Positions 9,312-17,656 of a DNA stretch of 64,000 nucleotides are shown one piece after another; the first letter of the stretch is position 1; every line of letters starts with the position of its first letter. The notes beneath the pieces were generated by a model. That model was given only the letters and a program-made list of their open reading frames with translations, had not been told where the DNA came from and did not search any database. Both the position numbers and the translations under genes were made by a program. Location of the stretch: positions 3,601,001 through 3,665,000 of the forward strand of contig NZ_CP022540.1 of the NCBI RefSeq assembly GCF_002237555.1. Direction: 5' to 3'. The DNA comes from Antarctobacter heliothermus (lineage in GTDB: Bacteria > Pseudomonadota > Alphaproteobacteria > Rhodobacterales > Rhodobacteraceae).

Positions 9312-9340
9312 GAAGCCCCCGCGTCACGCGCGAGGGCTTC
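9312..9340 (-). terminator. Hairpin between the TRAP binding protein and permease genes
   Basis: On the minus strand GAAGCCCTCG pairs with CGGGGGCTTC around a small loop, and TTTT follows. Such partial terminators or RNA-stabilising hairpins after a binding-protein gene raise its expression above that of the permeases. Confidence 0.6.
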
Positions 9341-9359
9341 GGTTTTCAAAGCTGTACGG

Positions 9360-10448
9360 TCAGCCGCCCAGAACGCGAACGCGCTGTTCGACGTAATAAG
9401 CGTCCGACTTGCCGATCCAGCTTGCCGAGTTGGCCATGCTTGTCTCGAACGAGTTGCGGATCTTGGCGAACAGCTCATCACCCATGTTCTCGTCCATGAC
9501 TTTTTTGGACGCGGCGCCAAAGGCATCCCAGACATCGTCAGGGAATTGCAGCGTCTTGACGCCTTGCGATTGCAGACGTGCCAGCGCGGCACCGTTGTTC
9601 GCAAGAGTTTCGGCCAGCTGGTAGTGGGTTGTCGCCATCGACGCATAGCGCAGGATGTGCTGCTGCTGCGCGGTCAGGCCTTCCCAGACGTCCAGGTTGA
9701 CGTTGGCGGACAGGGCCGAGCCCGGCTCGTGGAAACCGGCGGTGTAGTAGATCTTGGCAACTTCCTGGAAACCGGCGCGCTCATCGGCCATCGGGCCAAC
9801 CCACTCCAGTCCGTCTAGGGCACCAGACGACAGCGCCTGATACAGTTCGCCACCGGGGATGTTCTGCACCGATGCGCCCAGTTCACCCAGAACCTTGCCG
9901 CCCAGACCGGGCATGCGGAACTTCAGGCCGTTGAAATCGTCTGCCGAGGTGATCTCATTCCGGAACCAGCCACCGGACTGCGAACCTGAGTTGCCTGCAT
10001 TCAGGCCCTTCATGTTGAAAATCAAGCCCAGTTCGTCGTGCAGTTCTTCGCCGCCACCATGGTAGTACCAGTTGGTGACTTCCTGCGCGGTGCCGCCAAA
10101 CGGAACGGCCGTGAAATACGCGTAACCCGGGTGGTTGTTGATGAAGTAGTAGTCAGCCGAGTGATACATGTCCGCCTGGCCCGACGACACGGCGTCAAAC
10201 ACTTCCAGCGCGCCGACCAGTTCACCCGGGGCTTTCTTGTCGATGGTCAGCATACCATCGGACATTTCACCGACCATCTGCTCAAGATAGGTGGCTGCGT
10301 CGTCCAGAACGGCAAAGCCGCGCGGCCAGGATGTGACCATGGTCAGGGTCCGCTTGCCCTGTGCATAGGCCGGAGCGGCAAGTGTCGATGCTGCGGCAGC
10401 GGCACCGGCACCCAGAGTCGAGTTACGAAGGAAAGAACGGCGATCCAT
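9360..10448 (-). CDS. TRAP transporter substrate-binding protein, TakP-like (DctP family)
   Basis: The periplasmic receptor of the TRAP system. It has a twin-arginine-type signal, MDRRSFLRNSTLGAGAAA, with cleavage expected after APAYAQ. The 362-residue sequence follows the 2-oxoacid/TakP branch: MVTSWPRGFAVLDDA near the mature start, APGELVGALEVFDAV, YFTAVPFGGTAQEVTNWYYHGGG and LKFRMPGLGGKVLGELGA. The likely ligands are monocarboxylic 2-oxoacids or related acids, by family only. It heads the operon; the Cache kinase/response-regulator pair and the LysR gene upstream are candidate regulators. Confidence 0.9.
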   Translation of the reverse strand: MDRRSFLRNSTLGAGAAAAASTLAAPAYAQGKRTLTMVTSWPRGFAVLDDAATYLEQMVGEMSDGMLTIDKKAPGELVGALEVFDAVSSGQADMYHSADYYFINNHPGYAYFTAVPFGGTAQEVTNWYYHGGGEELHDELGLIFNMKGLNAGNSGSQSGGWFRNEITSADDFNGLKFRMPGLGGKVLGELGASVQNIPGGELYQALSSGALDGLEWVGPMADERAGFQEVAKIYYTAGFHEPGSALSANVNLDVWEGLTAQQQHILRYASMATTHYQLAETLANNGAALARLQSQGVKTLQFPDDVWDAFGAASKKVMDENMGDELFAKIRNSFETSMANSASWIGKSDAYYVEQRVRVLGG

Positions 10449-10637
10449 AGAAAACCTCCCAGTTTTTATCGTTGCGCAAGGCTCCCCACCTTGCGCGGAT
10501 CGAATTTAAGTCTGGGCACACTAGGGCGCGTGTCTAAGCAAAGAAATACCCAGTGCTACGGAGGCGACGCGTTATTTCACACCAAACCGGACATTTTTTG
10601 ACTAAGCGCAATGGAGACGGTCAGCTGGCGCCGCGGG

Positions 10638-11513
10638 TTACGTTAGGGAACAGGTTTCCCGCTCTGCTGCCGCGCAAAGCCAATCAAAGACCAGCCGCCG
10701 CGACGGGTCCGCCAGATCCTCACGCGGGCAAAGTGCATCGTAAGTCTGCGAGGTCGCCAAAGTGCCCGGCACTGCCTGCACCAAACGCCCCAAACGGATG
10801 TCGCGGGCCACAAGAAACGGGCTGGCAAGGGCAACTCCCTGCCCGGCCATGGCCGCCTCGACGGCCAGAGTGATCTGGCTGAACCGGGGACCTGGCAGAT
10901 GATCGCGGTGGGCTTGACCCAACACGGTCTCAAGGAACGCAGGCCACAGGTCTAGCGAATGATGCAGCAGGGTTCGCCCCTGCATCCCATCGCCCGGCAG
11001 ATCCGGCGCACAGACAGCAATAGCTTCGCCGCTAAACAAGGTACGCGCCTCCATCCCCGCCAACCCCTGTGACACGCCAAACCGCACCGCGATATCGACC
11101 CCATCGGCGCGGAACCGCGACAACGCCTCTGTTGCAAGGACACGCAATTCGATGTCCGGGTGACGGGCGGTGAAATCCGGCATCGTCGGGATCAACCATT
11201 TCGACGCGAACGAAGGCGTGACCGAAATAGTGACGCTGCGCCCCCCCGGGCGCAGGTCATACGTCGCCTGTTCCATCAAACGAAAGGCGCGCGCAATCTG
11301 GTCATGATACCGCCTCCCGTCTTCGGTCAAACGCAACCCGCGCGCGTGCCGATCAAACAGTCGCAGACCAAGGCGGGCCTCCATCCCACGCACATGCTGG
11401 GCGACGGCACCTTGTGTCACGCGGAGGTCTTTGGCCGCCGCAGCAAAGCTCAGATGCCGTCCTGCCGCCTCAAAGGCGCGCAGGGCATTCAGCGGAGGAA
11501 GTCCATCAGCCAA
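10638..11513 (-). CDS. LysR-type transcriptional regulator, GcvA-like
   Basis: A 291-residue DNA-binding regulator. The N-terminal winged helix begins LPPLNALRAFEAAGRHLSFAAAA and continues through VTQGAVAQHVRGMEARLGLRLFDR, the pattern of the GcvA/AmpR branch; the rest is the LysR effector-binding fold. It is 190 bp upstream of the TRAP binding-protein gene on the same strand and diverges from the small membrane protein at 11611, so either could be a target. The effector cannot be deduced. Confidence 0.88.
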   Translation of the reverse strand: MADGLPPLNALRAFEAAGRHLSFAAAAKDLRVTQGAVAQHVRGMEARLGLRLFDRHARGLRLTEDGRRYHDQIARAFRLMEQATYDLRPGGRSVTISVTPSFASKWLIPTMPDFTARHPDIELRVLATEALSRFRADGVDIAVRFGVSQGLAGMEARTLFSGEAIAVCAPDLPGDGMQGRTLLHHSLDLWPAFLETVLGQAHRDHLPGPRFSQITLAVEAAMAGQGVALASPFLVARDIRLGRLVQAVPGTLATSQTYDALCPREDLADPSRRLVFDWLCAAAERETCSLT

Positions 11514-11610
11514 TCATTTTCCTATCGTCTCAAAGCAGTCGTTCTGGCCTGTTCAGGCTTAAGTATAGCCAATATTTCAACGAAAGAACATGCAAACGAA
11601 GGAATCCAGC

Positions 11611-11907
11611 ATGGCAGGAGTAGAACTGCAGACAATGACATGCCCAGACACCTCGGCGCTTGCTGGGAAACCCTCCCCACGCCGGACTGACGCGCTTGTC
11701 GATACGGTAAAATGGGGTGCCTCTATCGCACAGATCGGCGGCTATGCCGCAACCGGGTTCGGCTTTACCACATGGGCATTGCCCTTTTTCGCGATCGGGC
11801 TGCTGGGCTGGCTGGCAGTTGGGCTAGCATGGCGTGACCGGGCGATCATCCTGATCCACCTGGTTGCCATGGTCGCGATGCTGACCGGGCTTGTTACGCG
11901 CGGCTGA
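11611..11907 (+). CDS. Small membrane protein of unknown function (98 aa)
   Basis: A 98-residue protein with a polar N-terminal third and a hydrophobic remainder that probably forms two or three membrane helices (about residues 45-65 and 70-95). The ATG at 11611 is preferred to the ATG at 11590 because AAGGA lies seven bases upstream of it. It is divergent from the LysR gene and 39 bp upstream of the sensor kinase on the same strand, so it could be co-transcribed with the two-component pair. No functional motif recognised. Confidence 0.6.
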   Translation: MAGVELQTMTCPDTSALAGKPSPRRTDALVDTVKWGASIAQIGGYAATGFGFTTWALPFFAIGLLGWLAVGLAWRDRAIILIHLVAMVAMLTGLVTRG

Positions 11908-11946
11908 GGTCTTTCCTTCACGGCGGCACTCTGCTTTTCTGGCTCC

Positions 11947-13365
11947 ATGCGCAGCATCCTGCAACGCTTTCGCCCGTCCTACCGTCAGAAGCTGTTTCTT
12001 CTGGCCGCGGCCCCTATGGTTCTAGCCGTCTTGGCCATTGCGCTGCTGGTGGCCGAACAGTCGCGCGCCATGGCCGAGCAGGAGATCCGGCAGCTGGAAG
12101 CGCAACTGCTGGAGGCCAAGAAGCGCGAGTTGCGCAACTATGTCACCCAAGCCCGCAATGGGTTCTATTTCATTTACGGTTCTGCTGCGCCGGACAATGA
12201 GGCGGCCAAAGAACAGGTCATGCAGATCCTCGCCGCGATGATTTACGGCGAAGAGGGATTCTTCTTTGTCTACGACTATGAAGGCCGCAACCTTGTCTCA
12301 CCGCGTCAGACTGACCTGATCAACGGCAATCATTGGGATTTGACCGACAGCGAAGGCACCTATGTGGTGCGCGAGTTCATCGAGATCGCCCGTCAGGGCG
12401 CAGGCTATGTCGATCACCTCTGGCCCAAACCCTCAACCGGCGAAGAGGGGCGCATGATCACCTATGTTACCTCATTTCCCAGTTGGCGTTGGGCGGTTGG
12501 CACCGGCGTCTTTATCGACGACGTACTGGTCAGCGTGGCGGCGGCCCGCGCCGAGGTCGAGGCCAAGGTCCGGCGCACGTTCGTTTATATCGGCGCAATC
12601 ACCTTTGCCGCGCTGATGGTGGTCTTTGCCTCTGGTCTTGTGTTGAACATCCGTGAACGGCGGCTGGCCGACGCCAAGCTGCGCGAACTCACCCAGCGGG
12701 TTCTCGACACGCAGGAAGAGGAACGCGGCCGCGTCGCGCGTGAACTGCATGACGGCATCAGCCAGATCCTTGTTGGCGTGCGCTACGCGCTGGACGTGGC
12801 GCGACGTCGTGTGGCCTCTGGCGATCTGCGTGCAGCGGACACGCTGGCCAAGGGCACTGACAATCTGGGCCTTGCGATTCAGGAGGTACGCCGCATCAGC
12901 CGCGACCTCCGACCGGGCGTGTTGGATGATCTGGGCCTTGGGCCCGCGATCAAGACACTGGCCGAGGATTTTCAGACCCGCACCGGGATAGACACCCATT
13001 TCGCAACCGTTGTGTTTCGCAACCGGTTGGATCAGGACGCCAAGATCGCGATGTACCGCATCGCACAAGAGGCTCTGACCAATGTTGAACGCCACGCCAA
13101 CGCCAGCCATGTTCGCATCGACCTGCGCGGACATCGCGCCGGAGCCACGCTGAAGATCGCCGATGATGGCATCGGATTGCGCGATGCGCGGGCGCATACA
13201 CCCGGCATCGGTCTGCGCAACATGCAGGAACGGATGGACCAACTGGGCGGGACGTTGCGCATCTTGTCCTCCCGCGATGGGACCCTTATCGAGGCACAGG
13301 TACCGCTCAGCCACATGCTGCCCCCTGAGGATGGCACAGTCACCCAACCCAAGGTCCGCGCATGA
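11947..13365 (+). CDS. Cache-domain sensor histidine kinase (NarL/HisKA_3 type)
   Basis: A 472-residue inner-membrane kinase. A membrane segment at about residues 17-36 is followed by a periplasmic Cache-type sensor (EGFFFVYDYEGRNLVSP and SFPSWRWAVGTGVFIDDV are typical of this fold), a second membrane segment at about 215-235, and a HisKA_3 dimerisation region with the phospho-acceptor in VARELHDGISQIL (His268). The HATPase domain carries RIAQEALTNVERHA and DDGIGL. Its gene overlaps that of the response regulator by 4 bp (ATGA). Cache domains commonly bind small carboxylates, which fits the nearby TRAP transporter, but a regulatory link is inference. Confidence 0.9.
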   Translation: MRSILQRFRPSYRQKLFLLAAAPMVLAVLAIALLVAEQSRAMAEQEIRQLEAQLLEAKKRELRNYVTQARNGFYFIYGSAAPDNEAAKEQVMQILAAMIYGEEGFFFVYDYEGRNLVSPRQTDLINGNHWDLTDSEGTYVVREFIEIARQGAGYVDHLWPKPSTGEEGRMITYVTSFPSWRWAVGTGVFIDDVLVSVAAARAEVEAKVRRTFVYIGAITFAALMVVFASGLVLNIRERRLADAKLRELTQRVLDTQEEERGRVARELHDGISQILVGVRYALDVARRRVASGDLRAADTLAKGTDNLGLAIQEVRRISRDLRPGVLDDLGLGPAIKTLAEDFQTRTGIDTHFATVVFRNRLDQDAKIAMYRIAQEALTNVERHANASHVRIDLRGHRAGATLKIADDGIGLRDARAHTPGIGLRNMQERMDQLGGTLRILSSRDGTLIEAQVPLSHMLPPEDGTVTQPKVRA

Positions 13366-14006
13366 ACCTCCGCCCCACCCGCGTTGTCGTTGTCGATGAT
13401 CACCCGATGGTCGCCGAAGGCATAGAGGCGATCCTTGAAAGCTATGATGACATCAACGTGGTTGCGACGCTGTCAGACGGGCAAACCATGATCGACCGCC
13501 TGGAAGAGTTGTCGCCAGATGTCATTCTGATGGACCTCAACATGCCGGGTCTTGGTGGGCTGTCAGCCACCGAGATGATCCTGGAACTGCGGCCCGCCAC
13601 GCGTATTCTGGTGCTGTCGATGCACGACTCCCGCGAATACATCAGCACAGCGCTCAGCCATGGCGCGCGGGGATATGTGCTCAAGGACGTGCCGACAGAT
13701 GAGATCAAGCGCGCCATCGACTCTGTAATGGCCGGAAACCGCTATCTGTGTCCCGGCGCAGAGGGCGCATTGACCCCTTCCGGTCAGGACCGCGAGCAAC
13801 TGACCAACCGCGAACAGATGGTGTTACTGCAACTGGCGCAGGGCAAGTCGAACAAGCAGGTCGCCGAAGCCTTGGATATTTCGGTGCGCACGGTCGAGAC
13901 GCACCGAAAGAACATCCGCCGCAAACTGGGCGTCAGTAGCACTGCCGAACTCATGCGTTATGCGCTGGAACACGGCGTTTTGCAGGGGACCGGCGCGAAT
14001 TTCTGA
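13362..14006 (+). CDS. NarL/LuxR-family response regulator
   Basis: A 214-residue two-component regulator. The receiver domain shows the acidic pair in VVVDDHP, the phospho-acceptor Asp58 in DVILMDLNMPG, and the switch Lys in GYVLKDVP. The C-terminal LuxR-type helix-turn-helix reads LTNREQMVLLQLAQGKSNKQ and continues through VRTVETHRKNIRRKLG. Its start codon overlaps the kinase stop, so the two are translationally coupled partners. Confidence 0.92.
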   Translation: MNLRPTRVVVVDDHPMVAEGIEAILESYDDINVVATLSDGQTMIDRLEELSPDVILMDLNMPGLGGLSATEMILELRPATRILVLSMHDSREYISTALSHGARGYVLKDVPTDEIKRAIDSVMAGNRYLCPGAEGALTPSGQDREQLTNREQMVLLQLAQGKSNKQVAEALDISVRTVETHRKNIRRKLGVSSTAELMRYALEHGVLQGTGANF

Positions 14007-14038
14007 AAAACAGGGGCGCGCCGGAGAATGTCAGCCTG

Positions 14039-14248
14039 TCAAAGATCGACGATCGGCCCGACCGAAACGCAGTCTTCCCAAGCCTTGTAGACCATCGCCG
14101 GAATAAGCTCTGCTTCCGCAGGTTCTGTACCAGCAAAGGAAGTCGACGCTTTTGGCACGCCTCCCATTGCCACGGCCAAACCCATCAGGGCAACAAGAGC
14201 CACGGCCTTGCAAATCGTGAAATCGCGGTAAAATACGTTTCTGGACAT
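14039..14248 (-). CDS. Small peptide with one hydrophobic segment (69 aa)
   Basis: A 69-residue peptide starting MSRNVFYRDFTICKAVALV, with a hydrophobic stretch (about residues 13-30) that could be a membrane anchor or uncleaved signal, then a short polar tail. GAGGAG lies 9-14 bases upstream of the ATG at 14248. The pattern F-R-[D/N]-F-[S/T]-[I/L]-x-K-A-V recurs in the next small gene (14344-14496), suggesting two related peptides in tandem. No known family recognised. Confidence 0.5.
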   Translation of the reverse strand: MSRNVFYRDFTICKAVALVALMGLAVAMGGVPKASTSFAGTEPAEAELIPAMVYKAWEDCVSVGPIVDL

Positions 14249-14343
14249 GACGATCTCCTCGTCTCCTGTGACCTCATGCACAGCATTGCGGATGTTGTCG
14301 CTCCGAACAACTCACGATGCCGCGCGCGAATGTTGCAAATGGC

Positions 14344-14496
14344 CTAGTGACCCCAGTATCCCGATACCAAAACGGCCTGCGCAGCCCCTGACGCCCCGGG
14401 ATTTCCGGCATGAAGACTGATTGCCGCAACGATCAGCGCAGACAGCCAAACCGCCTTCGCCAAAGAAAAATTTCGGAATGTTCTGGACCGGAGCAT
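14344..14496 (-). CDS. Small peptide related to its neighbour (50 aa)
   Basis: A 50-residue peptide starting MLRSRTFRNFSLAKAVWLSA, with one hydrophobic segment and a short tail ending in SGYWGH. The ATG at 14496 has GAGG six bases upstream; the frame stays open to 14577 but that start has no clear ribosome binding site. The FRNFSLAKAV stretch parallels FYRDFTICKAV in the 69-residue peptide downstream on the same strand. Function unknown; it could still be a chance frame. Confidence 0.4.
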   Translation of the reverse strand: MLRSRTFRNFSLAKAVWLSALIVAAISLHAGNPGASGAAQAVLVSGYWGH

Positions 14497-14702
14497 TGCA
14501 CGCCTCGACAATATATGAACTGACCGGTTCAGTACTGGCAGATCGTCCCCCCGGCATGCAATCGACGATATGCGCATAAATGCACATCAAATATGCATGG
14601 GGCGGGATCGCCAGCAAAAACAGGCGGCACACTCAGCGCACAAGCAACTTTCGACAAGCGTGCTGCCTGCGAAACGAAATTTGCTTTCTTCAACTTCGCC
14701 GG

Positions 14703-14731
14703 TTGACGCCTAGTCCTGCCCGCCATAAAGT
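14703..14731 (+). promoter_or_regulatory. Sigma-70-type promoter for ilvI
   Basis: TTGACG at 14703-14708 and TAAAGT at 14726-14731 are separated by 17 bases, close to the housekeeping consensus. Transcription would start near 14738 and run straight into the leader peptide at 14761. Confidence 0.6.
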
Positions 14732-14760
14732 CGCCCGCGCAACTCAAGGGAGCCTCAGGC

Positions 14761-14808
14761 ATGACCACGCTAGTGGTAATTGTAGGATTAAGGCGCATGG
14801 GCCGGTAA
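14761..14808 (+). CDS. ilvI leader peptide (15 aa)
   Basis: ATG to TAA encodes MTTLVVIVGLRRMGR. Codons 4 to 10 read Leu-Val-Val-Ile-Val-Gly-Leu, six of seven being the branched-chain amino acids made by the downstream enzyme. AAGGGAG lies eight bases upstream. This is the composition and placement expected of a peptide on which ribosomes stall when charged Leu, Val or Ile tRNA is scarce. Confidence 0.85.
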   Translation: MTTLVVIVGLRRMGR

Positions 14809-14864
14809 CGGAATCCCTATCAGGAACCCCATGCGCCCCCGAAATTAACCTCGGGGGTTTTTTT
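14792..14864 (+). terminator. Transcription attenuator of ilvI
   Basis: The terminator is the stem CCCCCGA (14836-14842) / TCGGGGG (14851-14857) followed by seven T's. A competing 10-bp pairing, GGCGCATGGG (14792-14801) with CCCATGCGCC (14828-14837), starts in the leader peptide's last codons and takes the first bases of the terminator stem. A ribosome reaching the leader stop would cover 14792-14801 and let the terminator form; a ribosome stalled on the Leu/Val/Ile codons would leave it free to form the antiterminator. Confidence 0.8.
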
Positions 14865-14902
14865 GTGCGCAGAATTTCAGTGTCGTGAACGGAGAACATG
14901 CA

Positions 14903-16657
14903 ATGACACGTCAGATGACCGGAGCGAAAATGGTGGTTCAGGCCCTCAAGGACCAGGGCGTGGACACGGTATTCGGCTACCCTGGCGGCGCTGTACTACC
15001 GATTTACGATGAGGTGTTTCAGCAAAACGACATTCGCCACATCCTTGTTCGGCACGAACAGGGCGCGGTTCACGCGGCAGAGGGCTATGCCCGCTCCACC
15101 GGCAAACCCGGTGTCGTTCTTGTGACTTCTGGTCCCGGTGCCACCAATGCGGTGACCGGTTTGACTGATGCCCTGATGGACTCGATCCCGATTATCGTCC
15201 TGACCGGGCAGGTCCCGACTTTCATGATCGGTTCCGACGCCTTTCAGGAGGCCGACACCGTTGGCATCACGCGTCCCTGCACCAAACATAACTGGTTGGT
15301 GAAGGATACTGCGCGGCTGTCGTCCATCATCCATGAGGCGTTCCATGTCGCCACCTCGGGGCGTCCCGGTCCGGTGCTTGTGGACATCCCCAAGGACGTC
15401 CAGTTCGCCAGCTCGCAGTATCAGGGCATTCCCAAGGTCGCGACCAGCCACTATCAGCCGCAGGTCAAGGGCGACATGGAGATGATCGAACACCTGGTCG
15501 AGGCGATCGAGATGGCTGAACGCCCGGTGTTTTACACTGGCGGCGGCGTCATCAATTCGGGCCCCGCAGCGAGCCAGTTGTTGCGCGAAATCGTCGAGGC
15601 GACAGGCTTTCCGATCACGTCCACATTGATGGGTCTTGGTGCCTATCCAGCCTCTGGCAAAAACTGGCTGGGCATGCTGGGTATGCACGGTCTGTATGAG
15701 GCCAACATGGTGATGCATGGCTGCGACCTGATGATCAACATCGGCGCGCGCTTTGACGACCGTATCACCGGGCGACTCGACGCGTTCAGCCCCCATTCGC
15801 GCAAAGCACATATCGACATTGATCCGTCGTCCATCAACAAGGTGATCAAAACCGATTTCCCCGTTGTCGGCGACGTGGCGCATGTGCTCGAAGACGTGCT
15901 GAACCTGTGGAAAGCGCGCGGGCGCAAGGTCAACCGTGAGGCCATCGGCCGGTGGTGGAAGCAGATCGAGGAATGGAAAAAGATCGACTGCCTGAAGTAC
16001 AAACCCTCCGAAGGCGCTATCCGACCGCAGCACGCGCTGGCCCGGCTTGAGGCGCTGACCAAGGACCGCGACCGCTATATCTGCACCGAGGTCGGTCAGC
16101 ACCAGATGTGGGCTGCGCAATACCTTGGCTTTGAGGACCCGAACCGCTGGATGACTTCCGGCGGGCTTGGCACCATGGGCTACGGCACGCCGGCCTCCAT
16201 CGGTGTGCAGGTTGCCCATCCTGACGCGCTGGTGATCAACGTCGCCGGTGAGGCGTCGTGGCTGATGAACATGCAAGAGATGGGCACAGCGGTGCAGTAC
16301 CGTCTGCCGGTCAAGCAGTTCATCCTGAACAACGAACGGCTTGGCATGGTGCGCCAATGGCAGGAATTGCTGCATGGCGAACGCTATTCGCAATCCTGGT
16401 CCGAGGCGCTGCCCGATTTCGTGAAGCTGGCCGAAGCGTTTGGCGCCAAGGGCATCCTCTGCAAGGATCCCGCCGATCTGGACGATGCGATCATGGAAAT
16501 GCTGGACTACGACGGTCCGGTGATTTTCGACTGCCTCGTCGAAAAGCATGAAAACTGCTTCCCGATGATCCCCTCGGGTGCACCGCACAACAAGATGTTG
16601 CTGGGCGATGCCTCGACCAAGGGTGCCATCGGTGCCAAGGGTGCGGTGATGGTGTGA
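14903..16657 (+). CDS. ilvI: Acetolactate synthase large (catalytic) subunit
   Basis: This ThDP-dependent enzyme condenses pyruvate with pyruvate or 2-oxobutyrate, the first common step of valine, leucine and isoleucine synthesis. The 584-residue product has the N-terminal MTGAKMVVQALKDQGVDTVF, the catalytic-Glu region RHEQGAVHAAEGYARSTGKP, the FAD-contact middle region (GARFDDRITG) and the C-terminal ThDP region, where the usual GDGS reads AGEAS, a variant I recall from alphaproteobacterial enzymes. The ATG at 14903 has GGAG eight bases upstream. Expression is controlled by the attenuator just upstream. The regulatory subunit gene is not adjacent but 3.2 kb further on. Confidence 0.95.
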   Translation: MTRQMTGAKMVVQALKDQGVDTVFGYPGGAVLPIYDEVFQQNDIRHILVRHEQGAVHAAEGYARSTGKPGVVLVTSGPGATNAVTGLTDALMDSIPIIVLTGQVPTFMIGSDAFQEADTVGITRPCTKHNWLVKDTARLSSIIHEAFHVATSGRPGPVLVDIPKDVQFASSQYQGIPKVATSHYQPQVKGDMEMIEHLVEAIEMAERPVFYTGGGVINSGPAASQLLREIVEATGFPITSTLMGLGAYPASGKNWLGMLGMHGLYEANMVMHGCDLMINIGARFDDRITGRLDAFSPHSRKAHIDIDPSSINKVIKTDFPVVGDVAHVLEDVLNLWKARGRKVNREAIGRWWKQIEEWKKIDCLKYKPSEGAIRPQHALARLEALTKDRDRYICTEVGQHQMWAAQYLGFEDPNRWMTSGGLGTMGYGTPASIGVQVAHPDALVINVAGEASWLMNMQEMGTAVQYRLPVKQFILNNERLGMVRQWQELLHGERYSQSWSEALPDFVKLAEAFGAKGILCKDPADLDDAIMEMLDYDGPVIFDCLVEKHENCFPMIPSGAPHNKMLLGDASTKGAIGAKGAVMV

Positions 16658-17646
16658 CCCCTTCGCCGCTCACCCGGTCCGCTCAAGCGGGCCGGGTGTT
16701 GTGGCTGGACAAGGCCAAAGGGCTGGCCATTGTACTGGTCGTGTTTGGTCATGCTTGGCTGGGGGCGCAGGCGGCGGGAGTGTTGCCCGCCGACAAGGTC
16801 TTTCATACCGTCGAAAAGCTGATCTACAGCTTTCATATGCCGCTGTTCTTTCTGCTGTCGGGCGTCACGTTCGAAGCCTCTGCCCGGCGGCGTCCTCTGC
16901 TGCGCGCAGCGCGGGACAAGGCGCTGCGCCTGCTTTGGCCGCTGCTGTTGTGGACCTATATCTTTGCCGGGTTCCGCTATCTGGCCGGTGGCGCGGTCAA
17001 TAGCCCTGAGACACTGTCCGACCTGTTCACCTCACCTTTGCCGCCACGAGACCACCTGTGGTTTCTCTGGGCGCTGTTTCTGATCCAGATGCTGGGCCTA
17101 TTGATTGCCGTCCCTGGCGTGCGGCCAAGACCGGCTTGGGTCTGGTTGGCGCTGGCCTTGGGGGCCATGGCGATTGTGTCTCTGCCCGGCTTGCCGCTGG
17201 GACCGCTGACGGTGAACGCCGCGCTTCATTTGGGGATCTTTCTGCTGGGTATATGGCTGGCGCGGGCCGGTCCCTTGCCCACTGGCGTGCCTGTCCGGCT
17301 CAAGGCACTGACGGTATTTGTTATCGTGCAGATCATCAGCTTCGGCCTTCCCGAAAACGTAGTGGCTTTTCAGGTTATTGCCGCTGTGTTGTCGCTGTGT
17401 TTTGTCGTGATGCTGAACGCCCCTCTTGGCGTCCTTGGCCGTGTTCTGGTGCGGCTGGGCCAACTGTCGATGCCGATCTATCTGGCGCATACGCTGTTCA
17501 CCGCCGCGACACGCATCGTGCTGTTCAAGATCACCGACGACCCGACATTGCATCTGATGCTGGGCACATGTGCCGGGTTGATCGGCCCGGTGGTGTTGTA
17601 TTACGCGGTGCGCGCCGTCGCCTCCCCCCGGTTGTTAGGGTTTTGA
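16654..17646 (+). CDS. Acyltransferase 3 family membrane protein
   Basis: A 330-residue integral membrane protein of the acyltransferase-3 family, which transfers acyl groups to sugars or other extracytoplasmic acceptors. The family's opening motif is present (LWLDKAKGLAIVLVVFGHAW, with the conserved His), followed by YSFHMPLFFLLSG and about ten hydrophobic segments. It starts at a GTG that overlaps the ilvI stop by 4 bp, so it is translationally coupled to ilvI, an unexpected partner. The acceptor is unknown. It converges on the hybrid kinase gene with an 10-bp gap. Confidence 0.85.
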   Translation: MTPSPLTRSAQAGRVLWLDKAKGLAIVLVVFGHAWLGAQAAGVLPADKVFHTVEKLIYSFHMPLFFLLSGVTFEASARRRPLLRAARDKALRLLWPLLLWTYIFAGFRYLAGGAVNSPETLSDLFTSPLPPRDHLWFLWALFLIQMLGLLIAVPGVRPRPAWVWLALALGAMAIVSLPGLPLGPLTVNAALHLGIFLLGIWLARAGPLPTGVPVRLKALTVFVIVQIISFGLPENVVAFQVIAAVLSLCFVVMLNAPLGVLGRVLVRLGQLSMPIYLAHTLFTAATRIVLFKITDDPTLHLMLGTCAGLIGPVVLYYAVRAVASPRLLGF

Positions 17647-17656
17647 GCCGCCAAAA

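Noticed and set aside
14996..16588. 530-codon open frame antisense to ilvI
   Set aside because: The plus-strand frame encodes a clear acetolactate synthase; the antisense frame is open only because of GC-biased codons and has no recognisable protein sequence.
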